Source: Paramixta manurensis (GTDB lineage: Bacteria > Pseudomonadota > Gammaproteobacteria > Enterobacterales > Enterobacteriaceae). From it: 64,000 nt of DNA. Shown here piece by piece: positions 27,398 through 36,548 of this stretch; position 1 is the stretch's first letter; each line of letters starts with the position of its first letter. The stretch covers positions 930,001 to 994,000 of the forward strand of contig NZ_CP054212.1 of assembly GCF_013285385.1 (NCBI RefSeq), written 5' to 3'. Below the pieces are notes generated by a model. The model saw only the letters and a list, made by a program, of their open reading frames with translations, ran no database searches and was not told the origin of the DNA. A program made the translations under genes and the position numbers.

Positions 27398-27760
27398 ATG
27401 GAATATGAATTTTTACGTGATGTGACCGGTGGGGTAAAAGTCCGCATGTCGATGGGGCATGAGGCGGTAGGCCATTGGTTTAATGAAGAGGTGCAGGAGA
27501 ATTTAGCGCTGCTGGATGAGGTTGAAGCCGCAGTGGCGCAAATTGATGGCAGCGAGCGCCAATGGCAGCGCGTTGGTCACGAATATACGCTGTGGATGGA
27601 TGATGAAGAGGTCATGATTCGCGCCAACAGTATGAGCGTTGAAGGCGACGAAATGGAAGAAGGCATGAGTTATTACGATGAAGAAAGCCTGGCGTTTTGC
27701 GGCGTTGAAGACTTTTTGCAGGTGGTAAATGCCTACCGTCGCTTTATGCGCGGTGAGTAA
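27398..27760 (+). CDS. yacL: UPF0231 family protein YacL
   Basis: A 120-aa acidic cytoplasmic protein of unknown function, colinear with E. coli YacL: MEYEFLRDVTGGVKVRMSMG at the start, then HEYTLWMDDEEVM, EMEEGMSYYDEESL and CGVEDFLQVV. The ATG at 27398 gives exactly the E. coli length; upstream in-frame codons from 27368 are not family-like, and GGAGGAAAG lies just before the chosen start. It is convergent with speD. Confidence 0.93.
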   Translation: MEYEFLRDVTGGVKVRMSMGHEAVGHWFNEEVQENLALLDEVEAAVAQIDGSERQWQRVGHEYTLWMDDEEVMIRANSMSVEGDEMEEGMSYYDEESLAFCGVEDFLQVVNAYRRFMRGE

Positions 27761-27769
27761 AGCGCAAAG

Positions 27770-27790
27770 GGAGCCGGTTGGACCGGCTCC
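27770..27790. terminator. Hairpin between convergent yacL and speD
   Basis: A perfect 9-bp stem (27770-27778 with 27782-27790, loop TGG) lies 9 nt after yacL and 6 nt from the speD stop. No T-run is present; it probably serves both genes. Confidence 0.65.
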
Positions 27791-27796
27791 AGGCGA

Positions 27797-28606
27797 TTAC
27801 GGCGTTTTCAGACCCACCGCCGGAATATTGCGACCATAGTAAATTTCACGCATCTCTTTCCACAGCAGGTCGGTAATACGCTTGTGCTCTTGCTGGCTTA
27901 ATGCTTCCGGTTTGGTGTTAAAAAGGTAGTGTTTTAGATCGAACTCTTTTAATAACATCTTGGTATGAAAGATGTTTTCCTGGTACACGTTCACATCCAT
28001 CATGTCATACATGGCTTTCATATCTTCCGACATAAAGTTTTGGATGGAATTAATTTCGTGATCGATGAAGTGTTTCACACCATTAATATCGCGGGTAAAT
28101 CCCCGAACGCGATAATCAATGGTAACAATATCGGACTCTAACTGGTGAATTAAATAATTCAGCGCCTTGAGCGGTGAAATCACCCCGCAGGTGGAAACTT
28201 CAATATCGGCGCGAAAAGTACAGAGCCCGCCCTGTGGATGACTTTCCGGGTAGGTGTGTACGCAAATATGGCTTTTATCAAGATGGGCGACCACCGAATT
28301 TGGCAGCGGGCCGGGATGTTCAGACGTATCGATATCTTTTGGATCAACCGGCTCTTCGCTAACCAGAATGGTTACGCTGGCGCCTTGCGGCTCGTAATCC
28401 TGGCGCGCGATGTTCAGCACATTCGCGCCGATAATCGCACAGGTCTCGGTCAGAATTTCAGTAAGGCGGTTGGCGTTATACTGCTCATCAATATAAGCAA
28501 TATAGCCGTCACGCTCGGCATCAGTATTCGCATAGCAAATATCGTAGATACAAAAACTCAGGCTTTTCGTCAGGTTATTGAAGCCATGTAGTTTCAGCTT
28601 TTGCAA
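27797..28606 (-). CDS. speD: S-adenosylmethionine decarboxylase proenzyme
   Basis: A 269-aa proenzyme that cleaves itself to give a pyruvoyl-dependent decarboxylase supplying the aminopropyl donor for spermidine. The cleavage site KS at 111-112 in LDKSHICVHTYPESHP is intact, with Ser112 becoming the pyruvoyl group. The active-site segment TCGVISPLKALNYLIHQ is present. It is slightly longer than the E. coli protein at the C-terminus (VGLKTP). It lies 14 nt downstream of speE in the usual speED operon. Confidence 0.97.
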   Translation of the reverse strand: MQKLKLHGFNNLTKSLSFCIYDICYANTDAERDGYIAYIDEQYNANRLTEILTETCAIIGANVLNIARQDYEPQGASVTILVSEEPVDPKDIDTSEHPGPLPNSVVAHLDKSHICVHTYPESHPQGGLCTFRADIEVSTCGVISPLKALNYLIHQLESDIVTIDYRVRGFTRDINGVKHFIDHEINSIQNFMSEDMKAMYDMMDVNVYQENIFHTKMLLKEFDLKHYLFNTKPEALSQQEHKRITDLLWKEMREIYYGRNIPAVGLKTP

Positions 28607-28620
28607 TTTCGTTCACCCCC

Positions 28621-29496
28621 TTAAAATGCACCTTCAGCGTCATCTGATAATGCATTCAACAAGTATTGCGGCAGAGCAAAGCTGCCAGTATGGATTGCCG
28701 GGTTGTAATATCGGCAGGTTAACCCCGCAGCCGCAAAACGCGCCTGCAACGTTTCAGAGCTGAGCTGACGCAGCGCCGGGTTATCACTGGCCCAGGCAAA
28801 CGTCATAATCCCGCCGTAATAGGTCGGCACTGCCGCCTGATAAAAGCTAACGTCGCGAAAGTAGTGGCCCAGCTTACGGTGGCTATTAATCGCTTCATCT
28901 TGTTGCAGGAAACACACACCATTCTGCGCGACGAATATGCCATTTTCATTAAGGCAGCGGCGACAACCGGCATAAAATTCTGAGGTAAACAGACTTTCTC
29001 CCGGCCCTATCGGGTCGGTACAGTCGGAGATAATCACGTCGAATTTTTCGTGAGTCTGGTTAACAAAGTTTACGCCGTCATCAATCACTAATTGAAAACG
29101 GGCATCGTCATAAGCGCCAGCGCTGTGATTCGGCAGGTACTGTTTACAGAAACTCACCACCCCGGCGTCGATCTCAACCATGGTGATACTTTCCAGCGCG
29201 GTATGACGGCAGACTTCACGTAGCATCGCGCCGTCGCCGCCGCCGATAATCAGCACACGCTTTGCCGCACCGTGCGCTAACAGCGGTACATGCGTCATCA
29301 TTTCGTGATAGATAAACTCATCGCGCTCGGTGGTTTGTACCACACCATCCAGCGCCATAACGCGACCAAGCGCGGCGTTTTCGAAGATAATCAGATCCTG
29401 ATGTGCGGTCTTCTCGCGGTACAACACTTTATCTACCGAGAAATATTGTCCGAAACCGGCATGAAGGGTTTCATACCACATCTCATTTTGGGCCAT
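28621..29496 (-). CDS. speE: Spermidine synthase
   Basis: A 291-aa aminopropyltransferase making spermidine from putrescine and decarboxylated SAM. The start MAQNEMWYETLHAGFGQYFS, the SAM-type nucleotide loop VLIIGGGDGAMLREV and the acidic DCTDPIGPGE segment are typical of SpeE. It is first in the speED operon, preceded by GGAG about 7 nt upstream of the ATG. Confidence 0.97.
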   Translation of the reverse strand: MAQNEMWYETLHAGFGQYFSVDKVLYREKTAHQDLIIFENAALGRVMALDGVVQTTERDEFIYHEMMTHVPLLAHGAAKRVLIIGGGDGAMLREVCRHTALESITMVEIDAGVVSFCKQYLPNHSAGAYDDARFQLVIDDGVNFVNQTHEKFDVIISDCTDPIGPGESLFTSEFYAGCRRCLNENGIFVAQNGVCFLQQDEAINSHRKLGHYFRDVSFYQAAVPTYYGGIMTFAWASDNPALRQLSSETLQARFAAAGLTCRYYNPAIHTGSFALPQYLLNALSDDAEGAF

Positions 29497-29555
29497 GACG
29501 GGGCTCTCCTCTCAAAACATAGCCATGAAAATGGGCGGCACATCATAGCTAACTC

Positions 29556-29575
29556 TGACCGTGCTTGCACGGTCA
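29556..29575 (-). terminator. Hairpin between yacC and speE
   Basis: A perfect 9-bp inverted repeat TGACCGTGC/GCACGGTCA with almost no spacer, between the yacC stop and the speE start. It lacks a T-run; it could end yacC transcripts or lie in the speED leader. Confidence 0.45.
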
Positions 29576-29606
29576 AATTATCGGCGGGAAAGCGGGAACA
29601 GAAGGG

Positions 29607-29954
29607 TTATTTAACGTAGGCAAGCAGGCTTAAAGAGTCGCGTGCCAGCGATTTACATTTCTTATCATTAGAGATGGCAATCCCGCTGAGATCGCGATAG
29701 CTATCTTCGCCCAGCGACTTCATGTTATAGCTGGCGTAATTACTTAAATCCCAACGATTTTGTTGCGCGAAAAAGACCAAGGCTTTCCGAATCTGTGCAT
29801 CGGGTAAATCCTGATAACCGCAGTCATTTTTTAAATAGACAAACACGGCGGTGAGATCGGCTAAATCTTCCGCTTCGGATTCGCTCAAGGCAAAACTGGT
29901 GGAGGAGAAGCCAAGTAGCCCGGTTAATAGCAGGACCTTGATGCCTTTCTTCAT
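29607..29954 (-). CDS. yacC: PulS/OutS-like secreted protein YacC
   Basis: A 115-aa exported protein, same length as E. coli YacC. The signal peptide MKKGIKVLLLTGLLGFSSTSFA is followed by LSESEAEDLADLTAVFVYLKNDCGY, FFAQQNRWDLSNY and LARDSLSLLAYVK. The family is related to pilotins of type II secretion, yet YacC itself has no settled role. An in-frame start at 29993 adds 13 residues ahead of the signal and is unlikely. Confidence 0.92.
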   Translation of the reverse strand: MKKGIKVLLLTGLLGFSSTSFALSESEAEDLADLTAVFVYLKNDCGYQDLPDAQIRKALVFFAQQNRWDLSNYASYNMKSLGEDSYRDLSGIAISNDKKCKSLARDSLSLLAYVK

Positions 29955-30085
29955 AACGGTTCTCGTGAGGTTGCAATTACCTGAAGTTAGCACAGATAGC
30001 CGCCTGCTTCAGGCAATTTCGCGCAATTGAACGGCATCAGATGAAAAAATAACCCGGCGGAGAGGGTTTCCGTCACCGATTGAAC

Positions 30086-30116
30086 TTGACCTTACCGCTG
30101 GGGAAGGGTTTAGGCT
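30086..30116 (+). promoter_or_regulatory. CueR-dependent promoter of cueO
   Basis: The -35 TTGACC (30086-30091) and -10 TAGGCT (30111-30116) are separated by 19 bp, the overlong spacer typical of MerR-family promoters. The spacer holds a copper-type dyad (CCTTACC ... GGGAAGG), close to the E. coli copA and cueO elements. Activation by copper-bound CueR is a firm inference. Confidence 0.85.
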
Positions 30117-30150
30117 AGATGCCCGCTTGTTAATCGCAGAGGATATGGAT

Positions 30151-31773
30151 ATGCAACGCCGTGACTTTCTCAAACTGACCGCCGCACTGAGCGCCGCTGG
30201 CGCATTACCTTTCTGGAGCCGTGGTTTAATGGCTGCTGAACGGCCTGAGTTGCCAGTGCCTGCGTTGCTGCCCGCCGATGCGCGCAGTGAGATAGCGATT
30301 ACCGCGCAGGCTGGTTTCACACAATGGAACGGTAAGCGGGTGCCGAGTTGGGGTTATAACGGGAATCTGCTCGGCCCGGCGTTGCAGTTAGAGCGCGGCA
30401 AAGCCGTCACGATTAAGGTCACTAACCGCTTGCCGCATGCCACCACCGTACATTGGCACGGTTTGGAAGTACCCGGTGAGGTTGATGGCGGGCCGCAGGC
30501 GCGCATCGAGCCGGGGCAACAGCGCACGGTCACCTTTACTCCCGACCAGCCTGCTGCGACCTGTTGGTTCCATCCGCATCAGCACGGCGAAACCGGTTAT
30601 CAAGTGGCTCAGGGGCTGGCGGGCTTGGTGCTAATTAGGGATAACGAAGCGGAAAAGCTGTTACTGCCTAAGTTGTGGGGCGTGGATGATATTCCGGTGA
30701 TTTTACAGGATAAACAGCTCAGCGCGGATGGCGCAAAAATTGACTATCAGTTGGATATTATGCACGCGGCGGTGGGTTGGTTCGGCAATATGATGCTGAC
30801 TAATGGCGTATCCTATCCCCATCATGCGGTACCGCGCGGCTGGCTGCGCCTGCGTTTACTGAATGGTTGTAACGCGCGCTCTCTGAACATTGCCGCCAGC
30901 GATGGGCGCCCTCTGTACGTTATTGGTAGCGATGGCGGGTTATTGGCGGAACCGGTGAAAGTTTCCGAGATTGGATTATTGCCCGGCGAACGCTTTGAGG
31001 TATTGGTCGACACCCATGACGGTAAACCGTTTGATTTAGTGACGCTGCCGGTGAAACAGATCGGGATGACGTTAGCGCCGTTCGATCAACCGTTACCGGT
31101 ATTGAGTATTCAGCCATTAACCGTACTGGCGAGTGGTTCGCTGCCGGACAAATTGGTTGCCGTCCCGCCGGTTCCATCGCTTGATAAAACTACCGATCGC
31201 TGGCTGCAATTGATGATGGATCCGCAACTGGATAGCCAGGGTATGCAGGCATTAATGGATAAATATGGTCACAAAGCGATGGCTGGTATGGAGGCGCATG
31301 GCGCAATGGTGGCCGATCATGGCGCAATGAAGCATGACGCCATGAATCATGATGCGATGCAAGGAATGGCGGGTATGAAAGGGATGAGCGGCATGGAGGA
31401 AGGCTCCTCTTCTGCGGCGGGTTATGACTTCCGTTCAGGGAATAAAATTAATGGCTTGGCGTTTGATATGCACAAGCCTGCTTTTGCCGCCCGGCGTGGC
31501 GAGTATGAGAAGTGGACCATTTCCGGCGAAGGTGATGCGATGTTGCATCCTTTCCATATCCACGGCGCACAGTTCCGCATTTTGTCGGAAAATGGTAAAC
31601 CGCCTGCTGCACACCGGCAGGGATGGAAAGATATGGTGAGTGTCAATGGGTGGCGTAGCGAAGTGTTGGTGCGCTTTAATCATGCCGCCAGCGCGGAACA
31701 AGCGTATATGGCGCACTGCCATTTGTTGGAACATGAAGATACCGGCATGATGTTAGGGTTTACCGTCGCCTAA
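30151..31773 (+). CDS. cueO: Multicopper oxidase CueO
   Basis: A 540-aa periplasmic cuprous oxidase giving copper tolerance. A Tat signal (MQRRDFLKLTAAL) begins at ATG 30151, as in E. coli. The four copper-binding motifs HWHG, HPHQHG, HPFHIHG and HCHLLEHEDTGMM are intact. A Met/His-rich insert near residues 367-423 (GHKAMAGMEAHGAMVADHG and on) is the CueO substrate Cu(I) region. The start at 30151 is preferred to 30127 or 30145 by homology. The CueR promoter lies just upstream. Confidence 0.96.
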   Translation: MQRRDFLKLTAALSAAGALPFWSRGLMAAERPELPVPALLPADARSEIAITAQAGFTQWNGKRVPSWGYNGNLLGPALQLERGKAVTIKVTNRLPHATTVHWHGLEVPGEVDGGPQARIEPGQQRTVTFTPDQPAATCWFHPHQHGETGYQVAQGLAGLVLIRDNEAEKLLLPKLWGVDDIPVILQDKQLSADGAKIDYQLDIMHAAVGWFGNMMLTNGVSYPHHAVPRGWLRLRLLNGCNARSLNIAASDGRPLYVIGSDGGLLAEPVKVSEIGLLPGERFEVLVDTHDGKPFDLVTLPVKQIGMTLAPFDQPLPVLSIQPLTVLASGSLPDKLVAVPPVPSLDKTTDRWLQLMMDPQLDSQGMQALMDKYGHKAMAGMEAHGAMVADHGAMKHDAMNHDAMQGMAGMKGMSGMEEGSSSAAGYDFRSGNKINGLAFDMHKPAFAARRGEYEKWTISGEGDAMLHPFHIHGAQFRILSENGKPPAAHRQGWKDMVSVNGWRSEVLVRFNHAASAEQAYMAHCHLLEHEDTGMMLGFTVA

Positions 31774-31784
31774 GTGCCAACGCA

Positions 31785-31808
31785 AGGGGCGAAGTTGCCA
31801 TCGCCCCT
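31785..31808. terminator. Bidirectional terminator after cueO
   Basis: A perfect 8-bp stem AGGGGCGA/TCGCCCCT (31785-31792 with 31801-31808) between convergent cueO and the PLP enzyme gene; no T-run. Confidence 0.6.
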
Positions 31809-31825
31809 ATACGCGCAGAGACTCG

Positions 31826-33109
31826 TTACGCTTGCTCCAGCGCCAGACGCAGGTCCTCGATTAAATCCTCTTTATTTTCGATACCGATCGACAAGCGAAT
31901 CGTCGAATCATTGATGCCGATACGCTGGCGAACATCAGCCGGCACGCCGGAGTGGGTGGTGCTGCCTGGATGGCTGGCGAGTGATTCGGTTCCGCCCAGG
32001 CTAACTGCTAATTTAAACAGTTGAAGCGCGTTAAGAAAACGGAACGACGCTTGCTGGCCGCCGCGAATATCGAACGAAAAGGTTGAACCGGCGCCGCTGC
32101 ATTGATGATGATATGTCTGGCCCGCCGCAGAAGCCGGATCGAGAAAAGCTAAGTAGTGGATCTTTTCTACTTTCGGATGGCTGTGCAGAAACTCCGCTAC
32201 CGCTTCGGCATTGCTATTGGCTTTTTCCATGCGTAACGACAGCGTCTCCAGCGAACGGCCGATCATCCAACTGGAGTGTGGGTCCAGTTGGGTGCCGATG
32301 GCGCTACGCAGCGCCTTCACTTGGCTCATCAGCGCTTTGCTGCCCATTGCCGCGCCGGCAATCAGGTCGGAATGGCCGCCAACATATTTGGTCAGCGAAT
32401 AGAGCGAAATATCCGCGCCGTGTTCAATCGGGCGCTGAAATACCGGCCCCAGCAATGTGTTATCGCAGGCGATAATTGGGCGGTGCCCCTGACGTTGACC
32501 AATGTTTTCCGCTACGCGCCGCATAAGGGCAATATTAACCAGGCTATTGGTAGGGTTCGCTGGTGACTCCACCAGGATAACCGCCACTCTTCCTTGTTTC
32601 ATTGCTTCATCGGCAGCGGCCTGCACCGCGCTTTCATCGTTTCCATCGCTAAAACCGACCGCGCTCACGTTCAATTGGCGAAAAGTTTTACTCAATAACG
32701 TCTCGGTACCGCCATACAACGGCTGAGAATGCAAAATAACGTCACCTGGCGTAGTGAAGGCTAACAGCGTGGTAGAAATTGCCGACATACCGGAAGAGAA
32801 CAGCGCGCAGCTATCGGTACGTTCATAAACCGCCAACCGATCTTCCACAATTTCGCTATTCGGATGATTAAAGCGTGAATAGACCAAGCCGCCAGACATC
32901 CCTTCCGGTGGCACGCGGCGGCCGGAAACGTAATCGAAAAAGTCACGGCCATCTTCTGCGGTTTTAAACACGAACGTCGAGGTCAAAAACACCGGCGGTT
33001 TAACCGCGCCCTCTGAAAGCGCCGGGTCGTAACCATAGTTAAGCATTTGCGTTTCCGGCTGGAGCGGACGCGTGCCGATATGGGTTTTTTTAGAATGTGC
33101 GGCTGTCAT
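31826..33109 (-). CDS. Cys/Met metabolism PLP-dependent enzyme (cystathionine gamma-synthase family)
   Basis: A 427-aa fold-type I PLP enzyme. The substrate loop PLYGGTETL, the Asp-binding ACDNTLLGP and the Schiff-base lysine K241 in SLTKYVGGHSD mark the cystathionine gamma-synthase / methionine gamma-lyase family; SRFNHPNSEIVEDRLA and the C-terminal SLGGTESLASHPGSTTHS are typical too. Which reaction it catalyses (synthase, beta/gamma-lyase) cannot be told from sequence alone. AGGAG before ATG 33109 fixes the start; the longer frame to 33151 is not needed. It occupies the cueO-hpt slot that holds gcd in E. coli. Confidence 0.88.
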   Translation of the reverse strand: MTAAHSKKTHIGTRPLQPETQMLNYGYDPALSEGAVKPPVFLTSTFVFKTAEDGRDFFDYVSGRRVPPEGMSGGLVYSRFNHPNSEIVEDRLAVYERTDSCALFSSGMSAISTTLLAFTTPGDVILHSQPLYGGTETLLSKTFRQLNVSAVGFSDGNDESAVQAAADEAMKQGRVAVILVESPANPTNSLVNIALMRRVAENIGQRQGHRPIIACDNTLLGPVFQRPIEHGADISLYSLTKYVGGHSDLIAGAAMGSKALMSQVKALRSAIGTQLDPHSSWMIGRSLETLSLRMEKANSNAEAVAEFLHSHPKVEKIHYLAFLDPASAAGQTYHHQCSGAGSTFSFDIRGGQQASFRFLNALQLFKLAVSLGGTESLASHPGSTTHSGVPADVRQRIGINDSTIRLSIGIENKEDLIEDLRLALEQA

Positions 33110-33376
33110 GCGATCTCCTGATATTTCTGCATGCCTTACTGTATTGAGCATAAGCTAACATGCGGTTGAGAGCGCTGATAAATGAATTAACGTTCTAAGT
33201 TTAAAACTATTTGCATGATGAAATTCGATAAAACTCTATTTTAGCAGTCTATACGGCTGAGTGATGGTGGGGGCGATTGCCGCGTCGATGCGCCGGATAA
33301 TCGTGCGTGTCGGTACGCGGCGTGCGGTGAAATGTGATAGACTGCGGCGCTTTCCTTACGCAACAATCTGAATGCT

Positions 33377-33913
33377 ATGAAACACACCGTAGAAGTCATG
33401 ATCTCCGAAGCGGAGATCCATTCCCGTATTGCCGAGCTGGGCAAACAGATCAACGAACATTACCGTGACAGCGGCAGTGAAATGGTGCTGGTTGGCCTAC
33501 TGCGCGGTTCGTTTATGTTTATGGCCGACTTATGTCGGGCAATTGACGTACCGCATGAGGTGGATTTTATGACCGCTTCCAGCTATGGCAGCGGTATGTC
33601 CAGCACCCGTGATGTAAAAATCCTGAAAGACCTTGATGAAGACATTCGCGGAAAAGATGTCCTGATTGTGGAAGACATCATCGATTCCGGCAATACACTG
33701 AGCAAAGTGCGGGAGATTCTGCGTCTACGTGAACCGAAGTCGCTGGCGATTTGTACTTTACTGGATAAACCGGAACGTCGTGAAGTGGATGTGAAGGTTG
33801 AGTTCGTCGGCTTTGCCATCCCTGATGAGTTCGTGGTGGGATATGGAATTGATTACGCTCAACGTTATCGCCATCTGCCATACGTTGGGAAGGTCGTTAT
33901 CCTGGAGCCTTAA
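33377..33913 (+). CDS. hpt: Hypoxanthine phosphoribosyltransferase
   Basis: A 178-aa purine salvage enzyme forming IMP from hypoxanthine and PRPP. The PRPP-binding motif VLIVEDIIDSGNTL (residues about 95-108) and the flexible-loop SSYGSGMSSTRD are present. Same length as E. coli Hpt. It is divergent from the PLP enzyme gene and convergent with can. Confidence 0.97.
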   Translation: MKHTVEVMISEAEIHSRIAELGKQINEHYRDSGSEMVLVGLLRGSFMFMADLCRAIDVPHEVDFMTASSYGSGMSSTRDVKILKDLDEDIRGKDVLIVEDIIDSGNTLSKVREILRLREPKSLAICTLLDKPERREVDVKVEFVGFAIPDEFVVGYGIDYAQRYRHLPYVGKVVILEP

Positions 33914-33955
33914 GCGACGCGGGTTTTAACCGCTGCTTAACAGCACAATCAACCA

Positions 33956-33974
33956 AGGCCGGCCCCGCCGGCCT
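33956..33974. terminator. Hairpin between convergent hpt and can
   Basis: An 8-bp perfect stem AGGCCGGC/GCCGGCCT with a CCC loop, followed by GTTATATT on the plus strand. Confidence 0.65.
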
Positions 33975-33996
33975 GTTATATTATGCAGCCCGCCTG

Positions 33997-34659
33997 TCAG
34001 CGATGACGGTCAGGATTGTTAAGCAGGTTAGAGATACCGTGGCGGTAACGTTGTTCAAGAATTTCGCGATTCGTTGCCGTAACGCCAAGGTCGCGTAAGC
34101 AACCGTCGTGGATACCGTAAACCCAACCGTGAATGTTGACCTTCTGCCCACGTTTCCAGGCCGATTGCATGACAGTTGAGTGACCGAGGTTATAAACCTG
34201 TTCAATTACGTTGATTTCACACAATTTATCGAAACGCTTTTCAGGCGGAAGTTGGCCGAGTAACGAGCTATGCTTGTACCACAAATCGCGAATGTGCAGC
34301 AGCCAGTTATTGATTAACCCCAGTTCTGGGTTTTCGACCGCCGCCTGCACGCCGCCGCAGCCATAGTGACCGCAAATAATGACGTGCTCGACTTCCAGCA
34401 CTTCAACGGCATATTGCACCACGGACAAGCAGTTTAAATCGGTGTGAATCACCAGGTTGGCAACGTTACGATGAACAAACAGCTCGCCCGGCTCCAGGCC
34501 GGTTAAACGTTCAGCGGGAACGCGGCTGTCAGAACAGCCAATCCACAAAAAACGAGGTTTTTGCGCAAGGGCAAGACGTTCGAAGAAACCGGGATCTTCA
34601 TTGACCAGCAACTTTGACCATTCGCGATTATTGCTGATGAGCGTATCAATTTCGTTCAT
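33997..34659 (-). CDS. can: Carbonate dehydratase Can (beta class)
   Basis: A 220-aa beta-carbonic anhydrase interconverting CO2 and bicarbonate, needed to supply bicarbonate at air CO2 levels. Zinc ligands C42, D44, H98 and C101 (in GCSDSR and CGHYGCGG) sit at the E. coli positions. The start MNEIDTLISNNREW is normal. It is divergent from yadG. Confidence 0.97.
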   Translation of the reverse strand: MNEIDTLISNNREWSKLLVNEDPGFFERLALAQKPRFLWIGCSDSRVPAERLTGLEPGELFVHRNVANLVIHTDLNCLSVVQYAVEVLEVEHVIICGHYGCGGVQAAVENPELGLINNWLLHIRDLWYKHSSLLGQLPPEKRFDKLCEINVIEQVYNLGHSTVMQSAWKRGQKVNIHGWVYGIHDGCLRDLGVTATNREILEQRYRHGISNLLNNPDRHR

Positions 34660-34768
34660 TTAGGTATTGCCTTGTAACACGTCAAAATGCGTTGACGTAC
34701 TATAGGTCAACGCCTGGTAATTTTAAACGGCAAAAACAAAACCATACAAACAGGGTATGCATTTCTCT

Positions 34769-35695
34769 ATGACTTATGCACTGGAACTAGAAAAGCTGAC
34801 CAAGACCTATCCCGGTGGCGTACAGGCGCTGAAAGGGATCGATCTGAATGTCGAAGCAGGCGACTTCTATGCACTGCTTGGGCCAAACGGGGCAGGGAAG
34901 TCCACCACTATCGGGATTATTAGCTCGCTGGTAAATAAAAGCGCCGGTAAGGTGCGAGTATTCGGTTATGACCTGGAACACGATGTGGTGAACGCCAAGC
35001 GTCAGCTCGGTCTGGTGCCGCAGGAGTTCAACTTCAACCCGTTTGAAACGGTACTACAAATTGTGGTCAATCAGGCGGGCTACTATGGCGTTGAGAAACA
35101 TGACGCGCTGAAACGTGCAGAAAAATACCTCAATCAACTCGATCTGTGGGGCAAACGCAACGAGCGCGCCCGGATGTTATCGGGCGGTATGAAACGTCGA
35201 CTGATGATTGCGCGTGCGTTGATGCACGAACCTAAGCTTTTGATTCTGGATGAGCCGACCGCCGGGGTGGATATTGAGTTGCGCCGCTCCATGTGGGTGT
35301 TTCTGAAAGAGTTAAACGCACAGGGCACTACTATTATCCTCACCACGCACTATCTGGAAGAGGCGGAAATGCTGTGCCGCAATATCGGCATTATTCAAAG
35401 CGGCGAGTTGGTTGAAAACACCTCAATGAAAGGCCTGCTGTCAAAACTCAAGTCGGAAACCTTTATCCTCGATCTGGCGACCAAGAGTCCGTTGCCAGAG
35501 TTGGAAGGTTTTCAGTATCGGCTGGTAGATACCTCGACGCTGGAAGTGGAGGTGATGCGTGAGCAGGGGCTGAACAGTGTGTTTAGCCAGCTTAGCGCGC
35601 AGGGTGTACAGGTGCTGAGTATGCGTAATAAAGCGAACCGTCTGGAAGAGCTGTTTGTCGGTTTGGTGCAGGGCCAGAAAGGAGAGAAAGCATGA
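34769..35695 (+). CDS. yadG: ABC transporter ATP-binding protein YadG
   Basis: A 308-aa ATPase of the ABC-2 exporter type, colinear with E. coli YadG. Walker A GPNGAGKST, signature LSGGMKRR and Walker B LLILDEPTAGVD are present, followed by a C-terminal regulatory extension. ATG 34769 gives the E. coli start (MTYALELEKL); an ATG 12 nt earlier is too close to the only upstream CAGGG. It overlaps yadH by ATGA. Substrate unknown. Confidence 0.95.
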   Translation: MTYALELEKLTKTYPGGVQALKGIDLNVEAGDFYALLGPNGAGKSTTIGIISSLVNKSAGKVRVFGYDLEHDVVNAKRQLGLVPQEFNFNPFETVLQIVVNQAGYYGVEKHDALKRAEKYLNQLDLWGKRNERARMLSGGMKRRLMIARALMHEPKLLILDEPTAGVDIELRRSMWVFLKELNAQGTTIILTTHYLEEAEMLCRNIGIIQSGELVENTSMKGLLSKLKSETFILDLATKSPLPELEGFQYRLVDTSTLEVEVMREQGLNSVFSQLSAQGVQVLSMRNKANRLEELFVGLVQGQKGEKA

Positions 35696-36462
35696 CGCAT
35701 CTGTATTGGGTCGCGCTAAAAAGTATTTGGGGTAAAGAGATTAACCGGTTCGCGCGTATTTGGATTCAGACGCTGGTGCCACCGGTCATTACCATGACGT
35801 TGTACTTCATCATATTCGGTAACTTAATTGGCTCCCGCATTGGCGATATGCATGGGTTCACCTACATGCAGTTTATCGTGCCGGGCCTGATTATGATGGC
35901 GGTGATCACCAACGCCTACGCGAATGTCGCCTCTTCTTTTTTCAGCTCGAAGTTTCAGCGCAATATTGAAGAGTTGCTGGTGGCACCGGTGCCGACGCAC
36001 ATTATCATTGCCGGCTATGTGGGCGGCGGTGTGGCGCGCGGAATTTGCGTGGGGATTCTGGTCACGGCGGTGTCACTCTTCTTTGTGCCATTCCATGTGC
36101 ACTCCTGGCTAATGGTGGCGATAACACTGCTGCTGACCGCGATTTTATTTTCGCTCGCGGGGCTGCTCAATGCAGTATTTGCACGTACATTTGATGATAT
36201 CAGCCTGATCCCGACCTTTGTGCTCACGCCGTTGACCTATTTGGGTGGTGTGTTCTATTCGTTAACGCTGTTGCCACCAATATGGCAGGCGATTTCGAAA
36301 TTGAACCCAGTGGTCTATATGATCAGTGGCTTCCGCTATGGTTTCTTGGGAATTAATGATGTTCCACTGGCATTTACTCTGTCGGTGCTGATTGCCTTCA
36401 TTGTGGTGTTCTACATTCTGGTGTGGGTACTTATTCAACGTGGTCGAGGTTTGCGAACGTAG
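35692..36462 (+). CDS. yadH: ABC-2 type transporter permease YadH
   Basis: A 256-aa inner-membrane permease with six predicted membrane segments and the ABC-2 signature region (LTPLTYLGGVFYSLTLLPP). It pairs with YadG, to which it is translationally coupled (ATGA overlap). The substrate is not known; the pair is conserved in Enterobacterales. A strong terminator follows, so the small peptide genes downstream are a separate unit. Confidence 0.95.
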   Translation: MTHLYWVALKSIWGKEINRFARIWIQTLVPPVITMTLYFIIFGNLIGSRIGDMHGFTYMQFIVPGLIMMAVITNAYANVASSFFSSKFQRNIEELLVAPVPTHIIIAGYVGGGVARGICVGILVTAVSLFFVPFHVHSWLMVAITLLLTAILFSLAGLLNAVFARTFDDISLIPTFVLTPLTYLGGVFYSLTLLPPIWQAISKLNPVVYMISGFRYGFLGINDVPLAFTLSVLIAFIVVFYILVWVLIQRGRGLRT

Positions 36463-36516
36463 CCCTTAAGGTGGTTGATTAAAAAATCAGCCAGTTATCA
36501 GTATTAGTTGTTACTT

Positions 36517-36548
36517 AGCCAAGTCATTAAATTGACTTGGCTTTTTTT
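36517..36548 (+). terminator. Rho-independent terminator of yadGH
   Basis: A perfect 10-bp stem AGCCAAGTCA/TGACTTGGCT (36517-36526 with 36533-36542), 6-nt loop, and a T7 run. Confidence 0.95.
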
